Assembly (NCBI GenBank): GCA_029098505.1
Contig: JAQXOE010000011.1
Location: forward strand, 104,164 to 168,163
DNA length: 64,000 nucleotides
Direction: 5' to 3'
Source of the DNA: Bacteroidales bacterium
GTDB lineage: Bacteria > Bacteroidota > Bacteroidia > Bacteroidales > UBA932
Made by a program: the position numbers and the translations under genes. The notes under the pieces were generated by a model. The model saw only the letters and a program-made list of their open reading frames with translations. It ran no database searches and was not told the DNA's origin. Numbering within the stretch: the first letter of the stretch is position 1; the number at the start of each line of letters is the position of its first letter. Below, piece after piece: positions 27,168 through 35,825 of the stretch.

Positions 27168-29420
27168 ATGAAAAAAACTTTGGCTTTCACCTTGCTTCTA
27201 TGTATTGCAAATACTCTCTTTGCACAGAAGTCCTATTTGGTTGGCGATGATATTGCTGTTTTCTATCCTGCTGATTTTCAAAAAGAACAGCATCTTCCAT
27301 CTCCAATTTTCGTGAGTGAACTTGTTCCTGTGGCTGAACTTCCATCAAATTGGAATATAAGACCGGAGTATGGCAGCGAGAACGGTAAGACTGTTGTTAC
27401 GCTCAAGATAGGTGACAATGATGATATCTATGGTACTGGTGAGGTATATGGAGAGCTCAGAAGAAATGGAAAGACTGTAGAATTCTGGAATTCAGATAAT
27501 TATGGTTATCTTAAAAACGGAGGAAAGAATCTTTATCAGTCTCATCCCTGGGTCCTTGGCGTTCGTCCTGACGGAAGTGCATATGGTATCATTGCAGACA
27601 ATACCTGGAAATCCAAGCTCGAGTCCATTGGCAATATCTTGAAGTTCACCTCCGAGGGACCTGCATTCCGCGTTGTTGTAATCGAAAGGAGCAGCAGCCA
27701 GGAGGTCCTTGAAGCTCTTGCGAACCTTAGCGGTCATATGGAGATGCCGCCAATCTGGGCTATTGGCAATCAACAATGCCGCTACAGCTACTATCCTGAT
27801 TCGAGGGTGATGCAAATAGTCGACAGCCTGCGACAGGAAAGAATCCCTTGTGATGTAGTCTGGATGGATATTGACTATATGGACAAGTTCAAAGTCTTCA
27901 CTTATGACCCTAAGACCTTTTCACAGCCCCAAAAGCTTCAGGACTACGTTCATTCCAAGAATATGAAGACTGTCTATATGATAGATCCCGGTATCAAGGC
28001 AGAAGACGGTTATTTCGTGTATGATCAGGGAAAGGCCTCAAACTATTTTGTCAAGACTCCTGATGGAAACAACTTCACTGGAAGAGTATGGCCGGGCAAT
28101 TGCAACTTCCCTGATTTTACTCGTCACGAAGTCCGTACCTGGTGGAGTGGTCTTACCCGTGATTTTATGCTTAAGGGTGCAGATGGCCTTTGGAATGATA
28201 TGAATGAACCTTCTGTATTTGATGTTCCAAGCGGAACTATGGCCGAGGATGCGCTACATCAAGGAGAGAACTCCGATATCTTTGCATCTCATCTCCGTCT
28301 CCACAATATTTATGGAATGAATATGGTGAGGGCTTCAAGAGAAGGTTCCTTATTGGCTTATCCTGATAAACGTCCTTTTGTACTCTCACGCTCGAATTTC
28401 CTTGGTGGCCAGAGATATGGCGCTACTTGGACAGGAGACAACATGTCCTGCTGGGAGCATCTTCAGATGTCTATCCCTATGACTTTGAATCTCAGCCTTT
28501 CAGGTCAGCCGTTCAATGGACCTGATATGGGCGGTTTCGGAGCCGATTGCGACCCTGAGTTGCTTGCTCACTGGTATGCTACCGGTGTTTATTTTCCATT
28601 TGTCAGAAATCACGCAGCTAAAGGTACTAATAGCCAGGAACCTTGGGTATTCGGTGAAAGGATAGAAAATATCTGTCGTACTGCAGTTAACCGCAGGTAT
28701 GTACTCCTTCCATACATTTACTCTCTCTTCCGTGAAGCTTCTGTCAAAGGACAGCCGGTTATGCGTCCTGCATATTGGTCTGACCCAAGCGATAAGAATC
28801 TCCGTGATGAGCAGAGAGTGTATATGCTTGGTTCTGATTTGCTTATCATTCCTCGTTGGGCCAAGAATCCAAATCTGCCGAAGGGAGACTGGGATATTGT
28901 TCAGTTCGAGGAAAAAGATGATATGTACCAGGCCTTTGTAGCTCAACGTCCTGGAAGCATAGTACCTTTAGCGAAACTCTATCAGAATACAGTTGAGTAT
29001 AAGACTGACAGCCTGACTCTCCTTGTCAATACAAAAGACGGCGTAGCAGAGGGCTGGATGTATGAGGATGCAGGTGACGGTTTCGCTTACAGGTCAGGAG
29101 AATATGCTGAATACAGCTTCTCTGCCAGCACAGATAATAAAGGTGTCGTCAGTGTTTCAATTGAAAGAACAGCGGGAGAGATGGAAAGACCTGAAAAGAT
29201 GATAAGGATAGGAATAGTCTGCGACGGCAAGATATACTATTCTCCTTGGACCAAAGGCAATACCGTTAGTCTTAAGGCTCCGAAGGAAAAGGAGTTTATT
29301 CTGGACGCATCCAAACTGAAATTCTCGAATATAGACATCGAGGCTCAGCCTTCACTTCAGCAGAAACTGAGAGAGCAAACCAGAAAGATGGAAATCAATG
29401 GTCAACCTTTTGAATGGTAA
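27168..29420 (+). CDS. Glycoside hydrolase family 31 (alpha-glucosidase-like)
   Basis: 750 residues with signal peptide MKKTLAFTLLLCIANTLFAQ. N-terminal galactose-mutarotase-like beta domain with YGTGEVYGELRRNG; TIM barrel from about 195 with IPCDVVWMDIDYMD. Nucleophile D344 lies in GLWNDMNEPSVF and acid/base D424 in TWTGDNMSCWEHL; both are standard GH31 signatures. The C-terminal beta domains end near FEW. Expected to release glucose or another alpha-linked sugar from oligosaccharides in the periplasm; exact linkage is unknown. Single gene with its own promoter; a HAD phosphatase follows 21 bases downstream. Confidence 0.93.
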   Translation: MKKTLAFTLLLCIANTLFAQKSYLVGDDIAVFYPADFQKEQHLPSPIFVSELVPVAELPSNWNIRPEYGSENGKTVVTLKIGDNDDIYGTGEVYGELRRNGKTVEFWNSDNYGYLKNGGKNLYQSHPWVLGVRPDGSAYGIIADNTWKSKLESIGNILKFTSEGPAFRVVVIERSSSQEVLEALANLSGHMEMPPIWAIGNQQCRYSYYPDSRVMQIVDSLRQERIPCDVVWMDIDYMDKFKVFTYDPKTFSQPQKLQDYVHSKNMKTVYMIDPGIKAEDGYFVYDQGKASNYFVKTPDGNNFTGRVWPGNCNFPDFTRHEVRTWWSGLTRDFMLKGADGLWNDMNEPSVFDVPSGTMAEDALHQGENSDIFASHLRLHNIYGMNMVRASREGSLLAYPDKRPFVLSRSNFLGGQRYGATWTGDNMSCWEHLQMSIPMTLNLSLSGQPFNGPDMGGFGADCDPELLAHWYATGVYFPFVRNHAAKGTNSQEPWVFGERIENICRTAVNRRYVLLPYIYSLFREASVKGQPVMRPAYWSDPSDKNLRDEQRVYMLGSDLLIIPRWAKNPNLPKGDWDIVQFEEKDDMYQAFVAQRPGSIVPLAKLYQNTVEYKTDSLTLLVNTKDGVAEGWMYEDAGDGFAYRSGEYAEYSFSASTDNKGVVSVSIERTAGEMERPEKMIRIGIVCDGKIYYSPWTKGNTVSLKAPKEKEFILDASKLKFSNIDIEAQPSLQQKLREQTRKMEINGQPFEW

Positions 29421-29441
29421 TGGTCAACTTATTGATACTGA

Positions 29442-30089
29442 ATGAAATACTCATTTCTCATTTTCGATATTGACGGTACTTTGATCGACACGGAAAAGAC
29501 AGGTGTATTGTCTCTTCAGGAAACTATTGAAGTAATGATGGGCAAGACTTTGCCCTATGAAGAAGTGTACAAGTTTTTTGGGATACCGAGTCATAAGGTA
29601 GCTTCGCTCCTTAATTGCCCTCAGGAGGAAGAATTTGCTTCCATTTGGGAGCATAAATTCATTGAAAAGAGGTATTTGATGAAAGCTTTCGATGGTGTAG
29701 AAACTTTGCTTCAAACTTTAAGTGATGCTTCGCTTAAATTGGGCGTTGTTACTTCAAGATCCCGTTTTGAACTTGATTCCGATCCTGTTTTCGCAGCGAT
29801 GGCGCATCGTTTTGACATTGCCATAGGCGCTGAAGACAGTAAAAGGCACAAACCGGATCCAGATCCTGTATTTGAATATATCAAGCGTGCTTCAGCCTTG
29901 TATGGCGTTGATATTGAATTGGATAAATGTCTATATATTGGCGATACGATGCACGATTTCAAATGCGCCAATGCAGCTGGCGTTGATTTCGCTCTAGCTG
30001 ATTGGCGCTCAAGAGGTCTTCAAGGGATTCCTGCGCAATATAGATTCTCAAATTGTCAGGAACTCATTAAGATTTTGGATATCAATTAA
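29442..30089 (+). CDS. HAD-superfamily hydrolase (phosphoglycolate-phosphatase-like)
   Basis: 215 residues. Motif I FDIDGTLIDTE (nucleophile Asp), motif II LGVVTSRSR, motif III lysine in KRHKPDPDPVF, motif IV YIGDTMHDFKCANAAG. A cap domain of the Gph/PpaX/beta-phosphoglucomutase type lies between motifs I and II. Substrate not determinable; sugar phosphate or phosphoglycolate are the usual options. It follows the GH31 gene by 21 bases and may be co-transcribed. Overlaps the end of the convergent CPBP gene by 4 bases. Confidence 0.88.
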   Translation: MKYSFLIFDIDGTLIDTEKTGVLSLQETIEVMMGKTLPYEEVYKFFGIPSHKVASLLNCPQEEEFASIWEHKFIEKRYLMKAFDGVETLLQTLSDASLKLGVVTSRSRFELDSDPVFAAMAHRFDIAIGAEDSKRHKPDPDPVFEYIKRASALYGVDIELDKCLYIGDTMHDFKCANAAGVDFALADWRSRGLQGIPAQYRFSNCQELIKILDIN

Positions 30090-30922
30090 TTGCAGGCTTT
30101 GCCTTTTCTTGTATAGCAAAGCGCAATCAAACAGTCTGCAAGTATCAGGACAATGATTCCAATGAGTCCGCAGCTTCCGCACAGCAGGTCATTGTTCGCA
30201 GTAAGATATACTGTAGCAAGGCCTGCTGTCGCGTTCATAGTTCCGTGTGCAATAGCTGCAGGGACTACAGACTTCCCTTTTTCAGAAAAAAACTGAAATA
30301 CAGGAGCAAGAGCCATACAGAATAATATCATCATAAATACTCCGCCGACTGGGTGTTCAGGATAGTTGTGCCCCATAAGAATTACCGGAGCATGCCAAAG
30401 ACCCCATATGAAGCCTATTAGAAGAGCTTTCTTCCAAAAGCCCATATCCTTTAGAGCATCAAGCAAATATCCTCTCCAGGCTACTTCTTCACAAAAAGCG
30501 AATACTGCGTTAATTGTGAGTCCAGCTACCAAGCCTAATCCTATGGTGTAGAAGAAGATACCCCATGGTCCGAAACCAGGCATTTGTGCAATAAGTGTCA
30601 TTAGCACGGGAGATTCATATGTAATATCTACTCCCGGCACCAGTCCGGATGCGAACATTGCCAACGCATTGAAAACCGGCATAGCAAGCCAGGCAAATAA
30701 CCACCATTTATTTATACGGAAAGATACCTTGCAAGCTTTGAAAATCTTCTCTCTGGAAATCAACTGACATATTATTACTGATATCATAGGTATCAGCATA
30801 TATGCCGATGCAAACAAGGTCCCAAAAATGCTCTTGTAATCACCACCCGCCAGTTTGAATATCCCTGCGAACACCAGACTGATTGCATAGCATATTGCTG
30901 TAAATCTTATTAGTTTCTTCAT
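30086..30922 (-). CDS. CPBP-family intramembrane metalloprotease
   Basis: 278 residues with about 8 hydrophobic helices. Motif 1 CEEVAWRGYLLDAL (EExxxR), motif 2 FIWGLWHAPVILMGH, motif 3 IAHGTMNA: the three catalytic motifs of the CAAX-protease/bacteriocin-processing (Abi) family. Bacterial members may process prenylated proteins or peptides or give bacteriocin self-immunity; the role here is unknown. Last gene of the minus-strand run that begins with the Phd-like gene at 34.6 kb; 32 bases separate it from yccF. Confidence 0.88.
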   Translation of the reverse strand: MKKLIRFTAICYAISLVFAGIFKLAGGDYKSIFGTLFASAYMLIPMISVIICQLISREKIFKACKVSFRINKWWLFAWLAMPVFNALAMFASGLVPGVDITYESPVLMTLIAQMPGFGPWGIFFYTIGLGLVAGLTINAVFAFCEEVAWRGYLLDALKDMGFWKKALLIGFIWGLWHAPVILMGHNYPEHPVGGVFMMILFCMALAPVFQFFSEKGKSVVPAAIAHGTMNATAGLATVYLTANNDLLCGSCGLIGIIVLILADCLIALCYTRKGKACN

Positions 30923-30954
30923 TGTTTTCTTTGATTCTTAATTTGTTAACTTGC

Positions 30955-31332
30955 TTATTTCTTACGCATATTGCTCATACCGAATGGAAACAATGAGGTC
31001 TTCGCAATTGTAAAATGCTTCATTCCTAATGGAATACCTACGATTGTAATGCAAAATATCAATCCGCAAACGATATGCACTAATGCTATTTCCCACCAGC
31101 CAAGCAATATCCAAATAATATTGCCGACCAAGGAAAGGCAACCTGGTTCGCCAGGTGCAAAATTCATTTCTCTACCAAAAGGGCAGAATGCATATGTGCC
31201 GATTTTTATCAATTGTACTCCGAATGGAATACCAATTATCGTAATGCAGAAAACCAGCCCTGATATCCAATACATCAGAGCTGTTAATAATCCGCCCAAA
31301 ATAAGCCAAATAATATTGCCCAAGAAGTTCAT
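30955..31332 (-). CDS. yccF: YccF-domain membrane protein
   Basis: 125 residues made of two similar halves, each with a GNIIW(L/I)(L/I)LG helix and a GL(V/I)FCITI(I/V)GIP turn, followed by FPFG or CPFGRE. This duplicated pattern defines the YccF inner-membrane family, whose function is not established. It lies 7 bases from the flavodoxin gene and is probably in the same transcript. Confidence 0.88.
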   Translation of the reverse strand: MNFLGNIIWLILGGLLTALMYWISGLVFCITIIGIPFGVQLIKIGTYAFCPFGREMNFAPGEPGCLSLVGNIIWILLGWWEIALVHIVCGLIFCITIVGIPLGMKHFTIAKTSLFPFGMSNMRKK

Positions 31333-31339
31333 AACAGGA

Positions 31340-32149
31340 TTATCTGACTACTTTTGTGAATTCAGGCACACTGCCATCTTCATTGCTGACAAAGACGTAA
31401 ATCTTTGAGTATGATTCGTTACCGTCCCTTCCCTGACTTACTGCAGTATAAAGGAATTCTGTACCGTCCGAGATCTTTCTGCTCGCATAGCTGACTGGAC
31501 TACCGAGTGGCATTTGATATGATGAGCAAGCTGCATTAAATATCGCAATCTCTGCATCGCCAACTTCCTGCTGCTCAGGGAAATCAGGAAGATTCTCGAT
31601 CTCTCCTTCTTTATAGCCTCCGGTAATGAGGAAGCGCTCGACCTCTTTAGCCGCTTTCGAGATTCGTGCGTTTCGAATGCCGAAACCATCTTTAATATTC
31701 GCATTTGGCCAATTTTTCTTTATGTCAATGTAGCTGCTCTCAAGACCACCACTTCCGAATGTACAAAAAGGAACTATTGTTTTTTCTCCAACATCAACTG
31801 TTTCTATAAGAGAAAGCATAGGAAGCGCGCAGGTCCCGTACCAGATAGGATAGCCAATGAATATCACATCATAATCTGAAAGTTTGCTTTTCAGTGGAAC
31901 AAGTTCTGGCAAAGTTCCGTTTGCTTTTTCTTCATTGCATCTCTGAATTGTCTCATCATATGTCCCGTTGTAAGGTTGAGTAATATCTATTCTTTCAATG
32001 TCAGCACCCATTTGTTTGGCTATCTCTTCAGCAACTACTTTTGTTGCACCTGTTTGTGAGTAATACAATACCAAAGCCTTGTTCTGGTCATTTGTGCTGC
32101 AGGATACAGCTGCTGCAAGCACCGCTAATGATGTTAAAACTCTTTTCAT
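31340..32149 (-). CDS. Lipoprotein flavodoxin with extra C-terminal module
   Basis: 269 residues. Signal with lipobox (AAAVS-C), then a flavodoxin domain: KALVLYYSQTGATKVVAEEIA (FMN phosphate loop), GYPIWYGTCALPMLSL, and PFCTFGSGGLESSY. Residues about 185-269 form a separate beta-rich module (IAIFNAACSSYQMPLG, KIYVFVSNEDG) that I do not recognise. An FMN protein anchored outside the cytoplasm implies a periplasmic electron-transfer role; the partner is unknown. Within the six-gene minus-strand run. Confidence 0.82.
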   Translation of the reverse strand: MKRVLTSLAVLAAAVSCSTNDQNKALVLYYSQTGATKVVAEEIAKQMGADIERIDITQPYNGTYDETIQRCNEEKANGTLPELVPLKSKLSDYDVIFIGYPIWYGTCALPMLSLIETVDVGEKTIVPFCTFGSGGLESSYIDIKKNWPNANIKDGFGIRNARISKAAKEVERFLITGGYKEGEIENLPDFPEQQEVGDAEIAIFNAACSSYQMPLGSPVSYASRKISDGTEFLYTAVSQGRDGNESYSKIYVFVSNEDGSVPEFTKVVR

Positions 32150-32167
32150 TTCTTTACTTGTATTAAA

Positions 32168-32731
32168 TTATTCGATTGTCAATGCTTCAGCTTCACCTCC
32201 CCAAATTTCAATGAATTTTAGGAAGTCTTCTTTTGAGATGACTACAGTAGCTGTATTGTCACAAGGATGGAAACTCACATTCTTGGCATTCAGCAGTTCT
32301 GAGTCATAAAAGAATTTTACCCTATGTCCATTATCAAACAGTTCCTTAGGATCTGCATCTTTTAAGTCAATATCGTGTATTAAACCAAAAAGACAAACTG
32401 AACCAGGTTTCACTCCTAAACATCTTTCCATTCTTTCTGGAGATGCAAATGACAGTTTGCCTTGATGAAGCATATGTTCCAGACTATGAATATCAAGATT
32501 CTTATGACAAATATATGAGATTAAGTAATGTCTGTTTCCCTTATGATTTCTCATAAACAGATTCTTGCAGTGAACACATTCATTGCCCTCTGTATGAGAT
32601 ATATCGATTCGTTTCCAATAATCCATAGCTTCTTCTATGGTAAATAGAGGTGGATGCTGATAAATCTCATAATCGATACCGTGCTCCTTTAAGAATTCTA
32701 TAACCTCAAGTATCTTTGATGAATATTCCAT
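32168..32731 (-). CDS. YbaK/ProX-type aminoacyl-tRNA deacylase
   Basis: 187 residues. Seen: FLKEHGIDYEIYQHPPLFTIEEA, a middle NLFMRNHKGNRHYLISY, KLSFASPERMERCLGVKPGSVCLFGLI and the late VSFHPCDNTATVVIS. This is the pattern of the ProX/PrdX prolyl-tRNA editing domain, which hydrolyses mischarged Ala- or Cys-tRNA(Pro). The extra C-x-x-C pair (ECVHCKN, near residue 52) could bind metal. 17-18 bases separate it from its neighbours, so co-transcription is likely. Confidence 0.85.
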   Translation of the reverse strand: MEYSSKILEVIEFLKEHGIDYEIYQHPPLFTIEEAMDYWKRIDISHTEGNECVHCKNLFMRNHKGNRHYLISYICHKNLDIHSLEHMLHQGKLSFASPERMERCLGVKPGSVCLFGLIHDIDLKDADPKELFDNGHRVKFFYDSELLNAKNVSFHPCDNTATVVISKEDFLKFIEIWGGEAEALTIE

Positions 32732-32748
32732 TAAGATAAACCGTTGAT

Positions 32749-33990
32749 TTACAATATTTGTTCAAGACAAGCATCAAGCGTGGCTTTAAGTGTTTCCCTA
32801 TCAAGTTTCTGACCTATGAAAACAAGTTTCTGCATCCTGTCACCATAGAATGGGTCCCAATCATTTGCCAGACTAGGTTCTTGTATCATCAACTCAGCAA
32901 GTTGATCCTTAGGCATTGTGGCATACCACTGGCCTGCATTTTTCAATGAGAATTGTTTACCTGCTTGCTCGAAGAGATAACATAAATCATACTGTTCGCT
33001 AAAATAGCAGATACCTTTTGCCCTTATAACATTACTTGGCCATTTTCTTGCAACAAAGTCATCAAACTTGTTGATATCAAATGGAATACGGCTCTTATAT
33101 ACATAAGTTCCTATTCCATATTCTTCGACTTCACCACCATCATGTTCGTGATGATGGTGGTGTTCATGATGGTGCTCGTGATGATGATCCTCGTCTGCGT
33201 GTTTATGGTCGTGATGGTGCTCGTGCTCATCTTCATCCTCATCTTCATGTATTCCTTCAACTTCACGTATCCAAGTAGCTGATGTTGCTACTTTTTCAAA
33301 GTCAAATAGCCCAGTATTCAATAGTTTGTCAAGCTCCACATCACCATAATCACACTCAATTATCTTTGCTTTTGCCTGTATTGCTCTGATTATCTCTTTT
33401 ATTCTGATTAATTCAGGCTTCTCAACTTCAGAAGCTTTATTCAAAAGAATTATATTGCAGAATTCTATCTGCTGAATCAACAAATTGGCGATATCTTCTT
33501 CATCAATATCATTAGATATCAAGTCTTTACCACTGCTGAATTCATCTTTCATTCTAAGTGCATCTACAACAGTTACTATACAGTCGAGCCTGGCTGTTCC
33601 GTTCTTTGTAAGATTTGGAGCCAGTGATGGGATTGAGCAAATTGTTTGAGCTATAGGCTCAGGCTCACAAATACCACTTGCTTCTATTACAATGTAGTCA
33701 AACCTTTTTTGTTCTACTATCTCCTGTAGTTGCTCTACAAGATCCATTTTTAAAGTACAACAAATACAGCCATTCTGTAGTGCAACTAGACTTTCATCTT
33801 TTTTACCGACTATTCCTCCTTGTTGAATAAGATCTGCATCGATATTTACCTCGCCTATATCATTTACTATTACGGCAAATTTAATTCTCTTTCTGTTATT
33901 GAGTATTCTGTTTAGAAGTGTCGTTTTTCCACTTCCAAGATAACCTGTAATCAGAAGTACTGGCGTCTCATTTAAGTATATTGTCTTCAT
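32749..33990 (-). CDS. CobW/COG0523 G3E GTPase with histidine-rich metal loop
   Basis: 413 residues. Walker A GYLGSGKTTLLN at about 17-28, the zinc-binding CxCC motif GCICC, and Walker B-like IVIEASGICEPEP. The usual NKxD reads LLNKASE, so the specificity aspartate is altered. A long His/Asp/Glu-rich insert (about residues 250-290) joins this to the C-terminal CobW domain. Such proteins are zinc metallochaperones or deliver metal to client enzymes. No client or Zur box was identified. The insert is coded by near-repetitive cat/gat codons at 33120-33250. Confidence 0.9.
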   Translation of the reverse strand: MKTIYLNETPVLLITGYLGSGKTTLLNRILNNRKRIKFAVIVNDIGEVNIDADLIQQGGIVGKKDESLVALQNGCICCTLKMDLVEQLQEIVEQKRFDYIVIEASGICEPEPIAQTICSIPSLAPNLTKNGTARLDCIVTVVDALRMKDEFSSGKDLISNDIDEEDIANLLIQQIEFCNIILLNKASEVEKPELIRIKEIIRAIQAKAKIIECDYGDVELDKLLNTGLFDFEKVATSATWIREVEGIHEDEDEDEHEHHHDHKHADEDHHHEHHHEHHHHHEHDGGEVEEYGIGTYVYKSRIPFDINKFDDFVARKWPSNVIRAKGICYFSEQYDLCYLFEQAGKQFSLKNAGQWYATMPKDQLAELMIQEPSLANDWDPFYGDRMQKLVFIGQKLDRETLKATLDACLEQIL

Positions 33991-34005
33991 TTTTATAAGA
34001 GTTTC

Positions 34006-34569
34006 TTATTTCTTCAAACCAATATTATGCAATAATTTCCTGAATCCTTTATATCTCAGTTCTTCGATCATCTTTCTTTCTTCTTCTAGTTCTTTAGCAT
34101 ATTCAGTTGGATTCTCGTCATAAAGCGATGGATCTACAAAGACTGTAGCGCTCGTTTCAGTCTTTTCAGTATTCATCTCAGGCTTAATTCTGTTTGGTTC
34201 TGAAATTAGTACCGAACTTGGTACCAAAACTGCATTATCGTCTACTTCTTCCTTTTCTGTTTCTATCGTTTGAGATATTATTGTTTCATTCTCTATTCTC
34301 CTTCCAGCTATTGTAGGTATTTCTTCAATACTTTGTTCTTCAACACTCGTTTGAATTTCTTTGACTTCACCCTGTATTGGTTTTCTATTTGCCTTTCTTG
34401 AGCCTCTCTTCCTAATAATTGACTCTTCGTCTACTTCCTGACCTTCAATAATCGGAACGAGACGAAAATTGCCAAACTTCAGTGTCGTTAGAATAACTTC
34501 TTCCGACAGAGCCTTCTGAAGATATTCATTCTGGCTGTCTCTGAACTTTCTACTACTTATTATTATCAT
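34006..34569 (-). CDS. Phd-like N-terminal domain protein with acidic, probably disordered tail
   Basis: 187 residues. The first 40 (MIIISSRKFRDSQNEYL and following) resemble the Phd/YefM antitoxin fold common in Bacteroidota (ISSREFRDNQ-type opening). The rest is Glu/Thr/Ile-rich and probably disordered, ending in a charged helix (EYAKELEEERKMIEELR). No toxin gene is beside it; cobW follows after 15 bases. A TTG 21 bases upstream overlaps the predicted -7 box, so ATG at 34569 is chosen. Function unknown: an orphan antitoxin-like regulator or DNA-binding protein is the best guess. Confidence 0.6.
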   Translation of the reverse strand: MIIISSRKFRDSQNEYLQKALSEEVILTTLKFGNFRLVPIIEGQEVDEESIIRKRGSRKANRKPIQGEVKEIQTSVEEQSIEEIPTIAGRRIENETIISQTIETEKEEVDDNAVLVPSSVLISEPNRIKPEMNTEKTETSATVFVDPSLYDENPTEYAKELEEERKMIEELRYKGFRKLLHNIGLKK

Positions 34570-34587
34570 ACTTTTTCCTTCTTTATG

Positions 34588-34595
34588 CAAATATA
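34588..34595 (-). promoter_or_regulatory. Predicted -7 box for the Phd-like/cobW operon
   Basis: TATATTTG on the minus strand, exact fit to TAnnTTTG, 18 bases before the ATG at 34569. No clear -33 box. Confidence 0.45.
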
Positions 34596-34994
34596 ATAAT
34601 TGGTACCAATATTTTCAGAATTCTTTAAGAAAATAATTCCGTAACAATCATGTTATAAGGTTTTATGCACATTAATTGTAATTAATTGTAAATCAATTTC
34701 ATACCCAAATATGGTACCAAATTTATTCTTTCTTCTTTACCTTTCTATCGATATCTATATTTATGTCTTAGATAGCTTAATATCAAATACTAAAACAGAA
34801 TAGTTAGTATAATTACTGTTTTGTTTATCAGCACAATCTTTGATTATACTCTTATATTTATAGTTTATCTCATTTTTCTGACAGCTATTCTCCTTATTAT
34901 AATCTTTCTTTAAGTCTGTTTTAAGTATTGTTTTTCTCTTTCTCAACTTGTAAGTTGAATGTGTTTATTTGGTTCCCTTATAACTATATATAAT

Positions 34995-35045
34995 TAAAGC
35001 CCACTTCATTCTACTATCGAAATCTGCGGGCTTTACTATTACTGG
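34995..35045 (-). terminator. Possible terminator of the secreted-protein gene
   Basis: 8-bp stem TAAAGCCC (34995-35002) with GGGCTTTA (35038-35045), loop about 35 bases. It lies just past the stop at 35053, and an A/T-rich tract follows on the minus strand. The long loop makes this only moderately convincing. Confidence 0.45.
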
Positions 35046-35052
35046 CTATATA

Positions 35053-35751
35053 TTATTTCATTCTATTATTCTTCATATATTCAATTGCTTTTATCATAGA
35101 CTCCGGCTGTCCCCACTTAATCTTGTTTTGTTTCAGGAACGAAGCAGTCTCTGATTTTCCATAGGCATTGATAAAGTCGCTCTTAGTTGCTTTAACAAGC
35201 TGCTCCCCATCGTAGAGATATAATACGTCATCAACCACCAGGCTCTGCTCATATTCTCTTGCTTCCAACGCATTCCTCACCCTCTGGTTCAGACTTCCAG
35301 GAATCAGAACCTGAGTCATATCGAGATTACTAGCTGAATAATTGTTCGTTGAGATACCGTAACCTATGTCGACCTTGTTCATTTCATCATAGTTGATCAT
35401 CTTGCCTTTTAATATACTGCCGTTCTCATTTTCCAGCACTTTTTCCAGCACCTGACTTCCAACTACAGTGTATTCTTTATCCTGAATTATTATGTCTTTA
35501 AGGTTCCAGGAAAGCATGTCAAGGATTACTTCATCCTTGGCTCTGACATAGTGTATATGGTTATCAGCTACACAAATATTGACCAAGGCTTCCTGATCTC
35601 CTTTTCCATCGACATTAATCAGTGTGGCCTTTTGAAATTCTTCATACACATAAGGCCATTTATCGGTAGGTGTAAATTTTTGAGAAAATGCCGAAATAGA
35701 GCTCAATGCGAGGAGTGAAGTCATTGTGACAAATAAATGCTTGTAATTCAT
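35053..35751 (-). CDS. Secreted protein of unknown function
   Basis: 232 residues with a clear signal peptide (MNYKHLFVTMTSLLALSSIS, cleavage after AFSQ). The frame runs 25 codons further upstream, but the internal ATG at 35751 begins the signal peptide. The mature part is mixed alpha/beta, with WPYVYEEFQKATLINVDGKG, VLYLYDGEQLVKATKSDF and a charged C-terminus. I recognise no family. It lies 74 bases downstream of the AbiEi-like gene on the same strand, inside the replicon island, and is as A/T-rich as its neighbours there. Confidence 0.65.
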   Translation of the reverse strand: MNYKHLFVTMTSLLALSSISAFSQKFTPTDKWPYVYEEFQKATLINVDGKGDQEALVNICVADNHIHYVRAKDEVILDMLSWNLKDIIIQDKEYTVVGSQVLEKVLENENGSILKGKMINYDEMNKVDIGYGISTNNYSASNLDMTQVLIPGSLNQRVRNALEAREYEQSLVVDDVLYLYDGEQLVKATKSDFINAYGKSETASFLKQNKIKWGQPESMIKAIEYMKNNRMK

Positions 35752-35825
35752 GATAATATCCCTTAAAAAACACTTTGTACGACTAATATAAAAAATTTTT
35801 TGATTATGCGTAAGAATTTCGATCA

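Larger units (their letters stand above)
34570..35052. other. A/T-rich intergenic region, left side of the replicon island
   Basis: No credible gene; a 61-codon frame at 34761-34946 is compositionally random. It holds the promoter of the minus-strand operon at its left end and a terminator-like hairpin at its right end. Confidence 0.5.

Noticed and set aside
34006..34569. Complete toxin-antitoxin module with the Phd-like gene
   Set aside because: No Doc, RelE or other toxin-sized gene is adjacent; cobW follows directly.
34761..34946. 61-codon minus-strand frame
   Set aside because: Lys/Asn/Ser-rich random translation of A/T-rich DNA with no promoter or recognisable motif.
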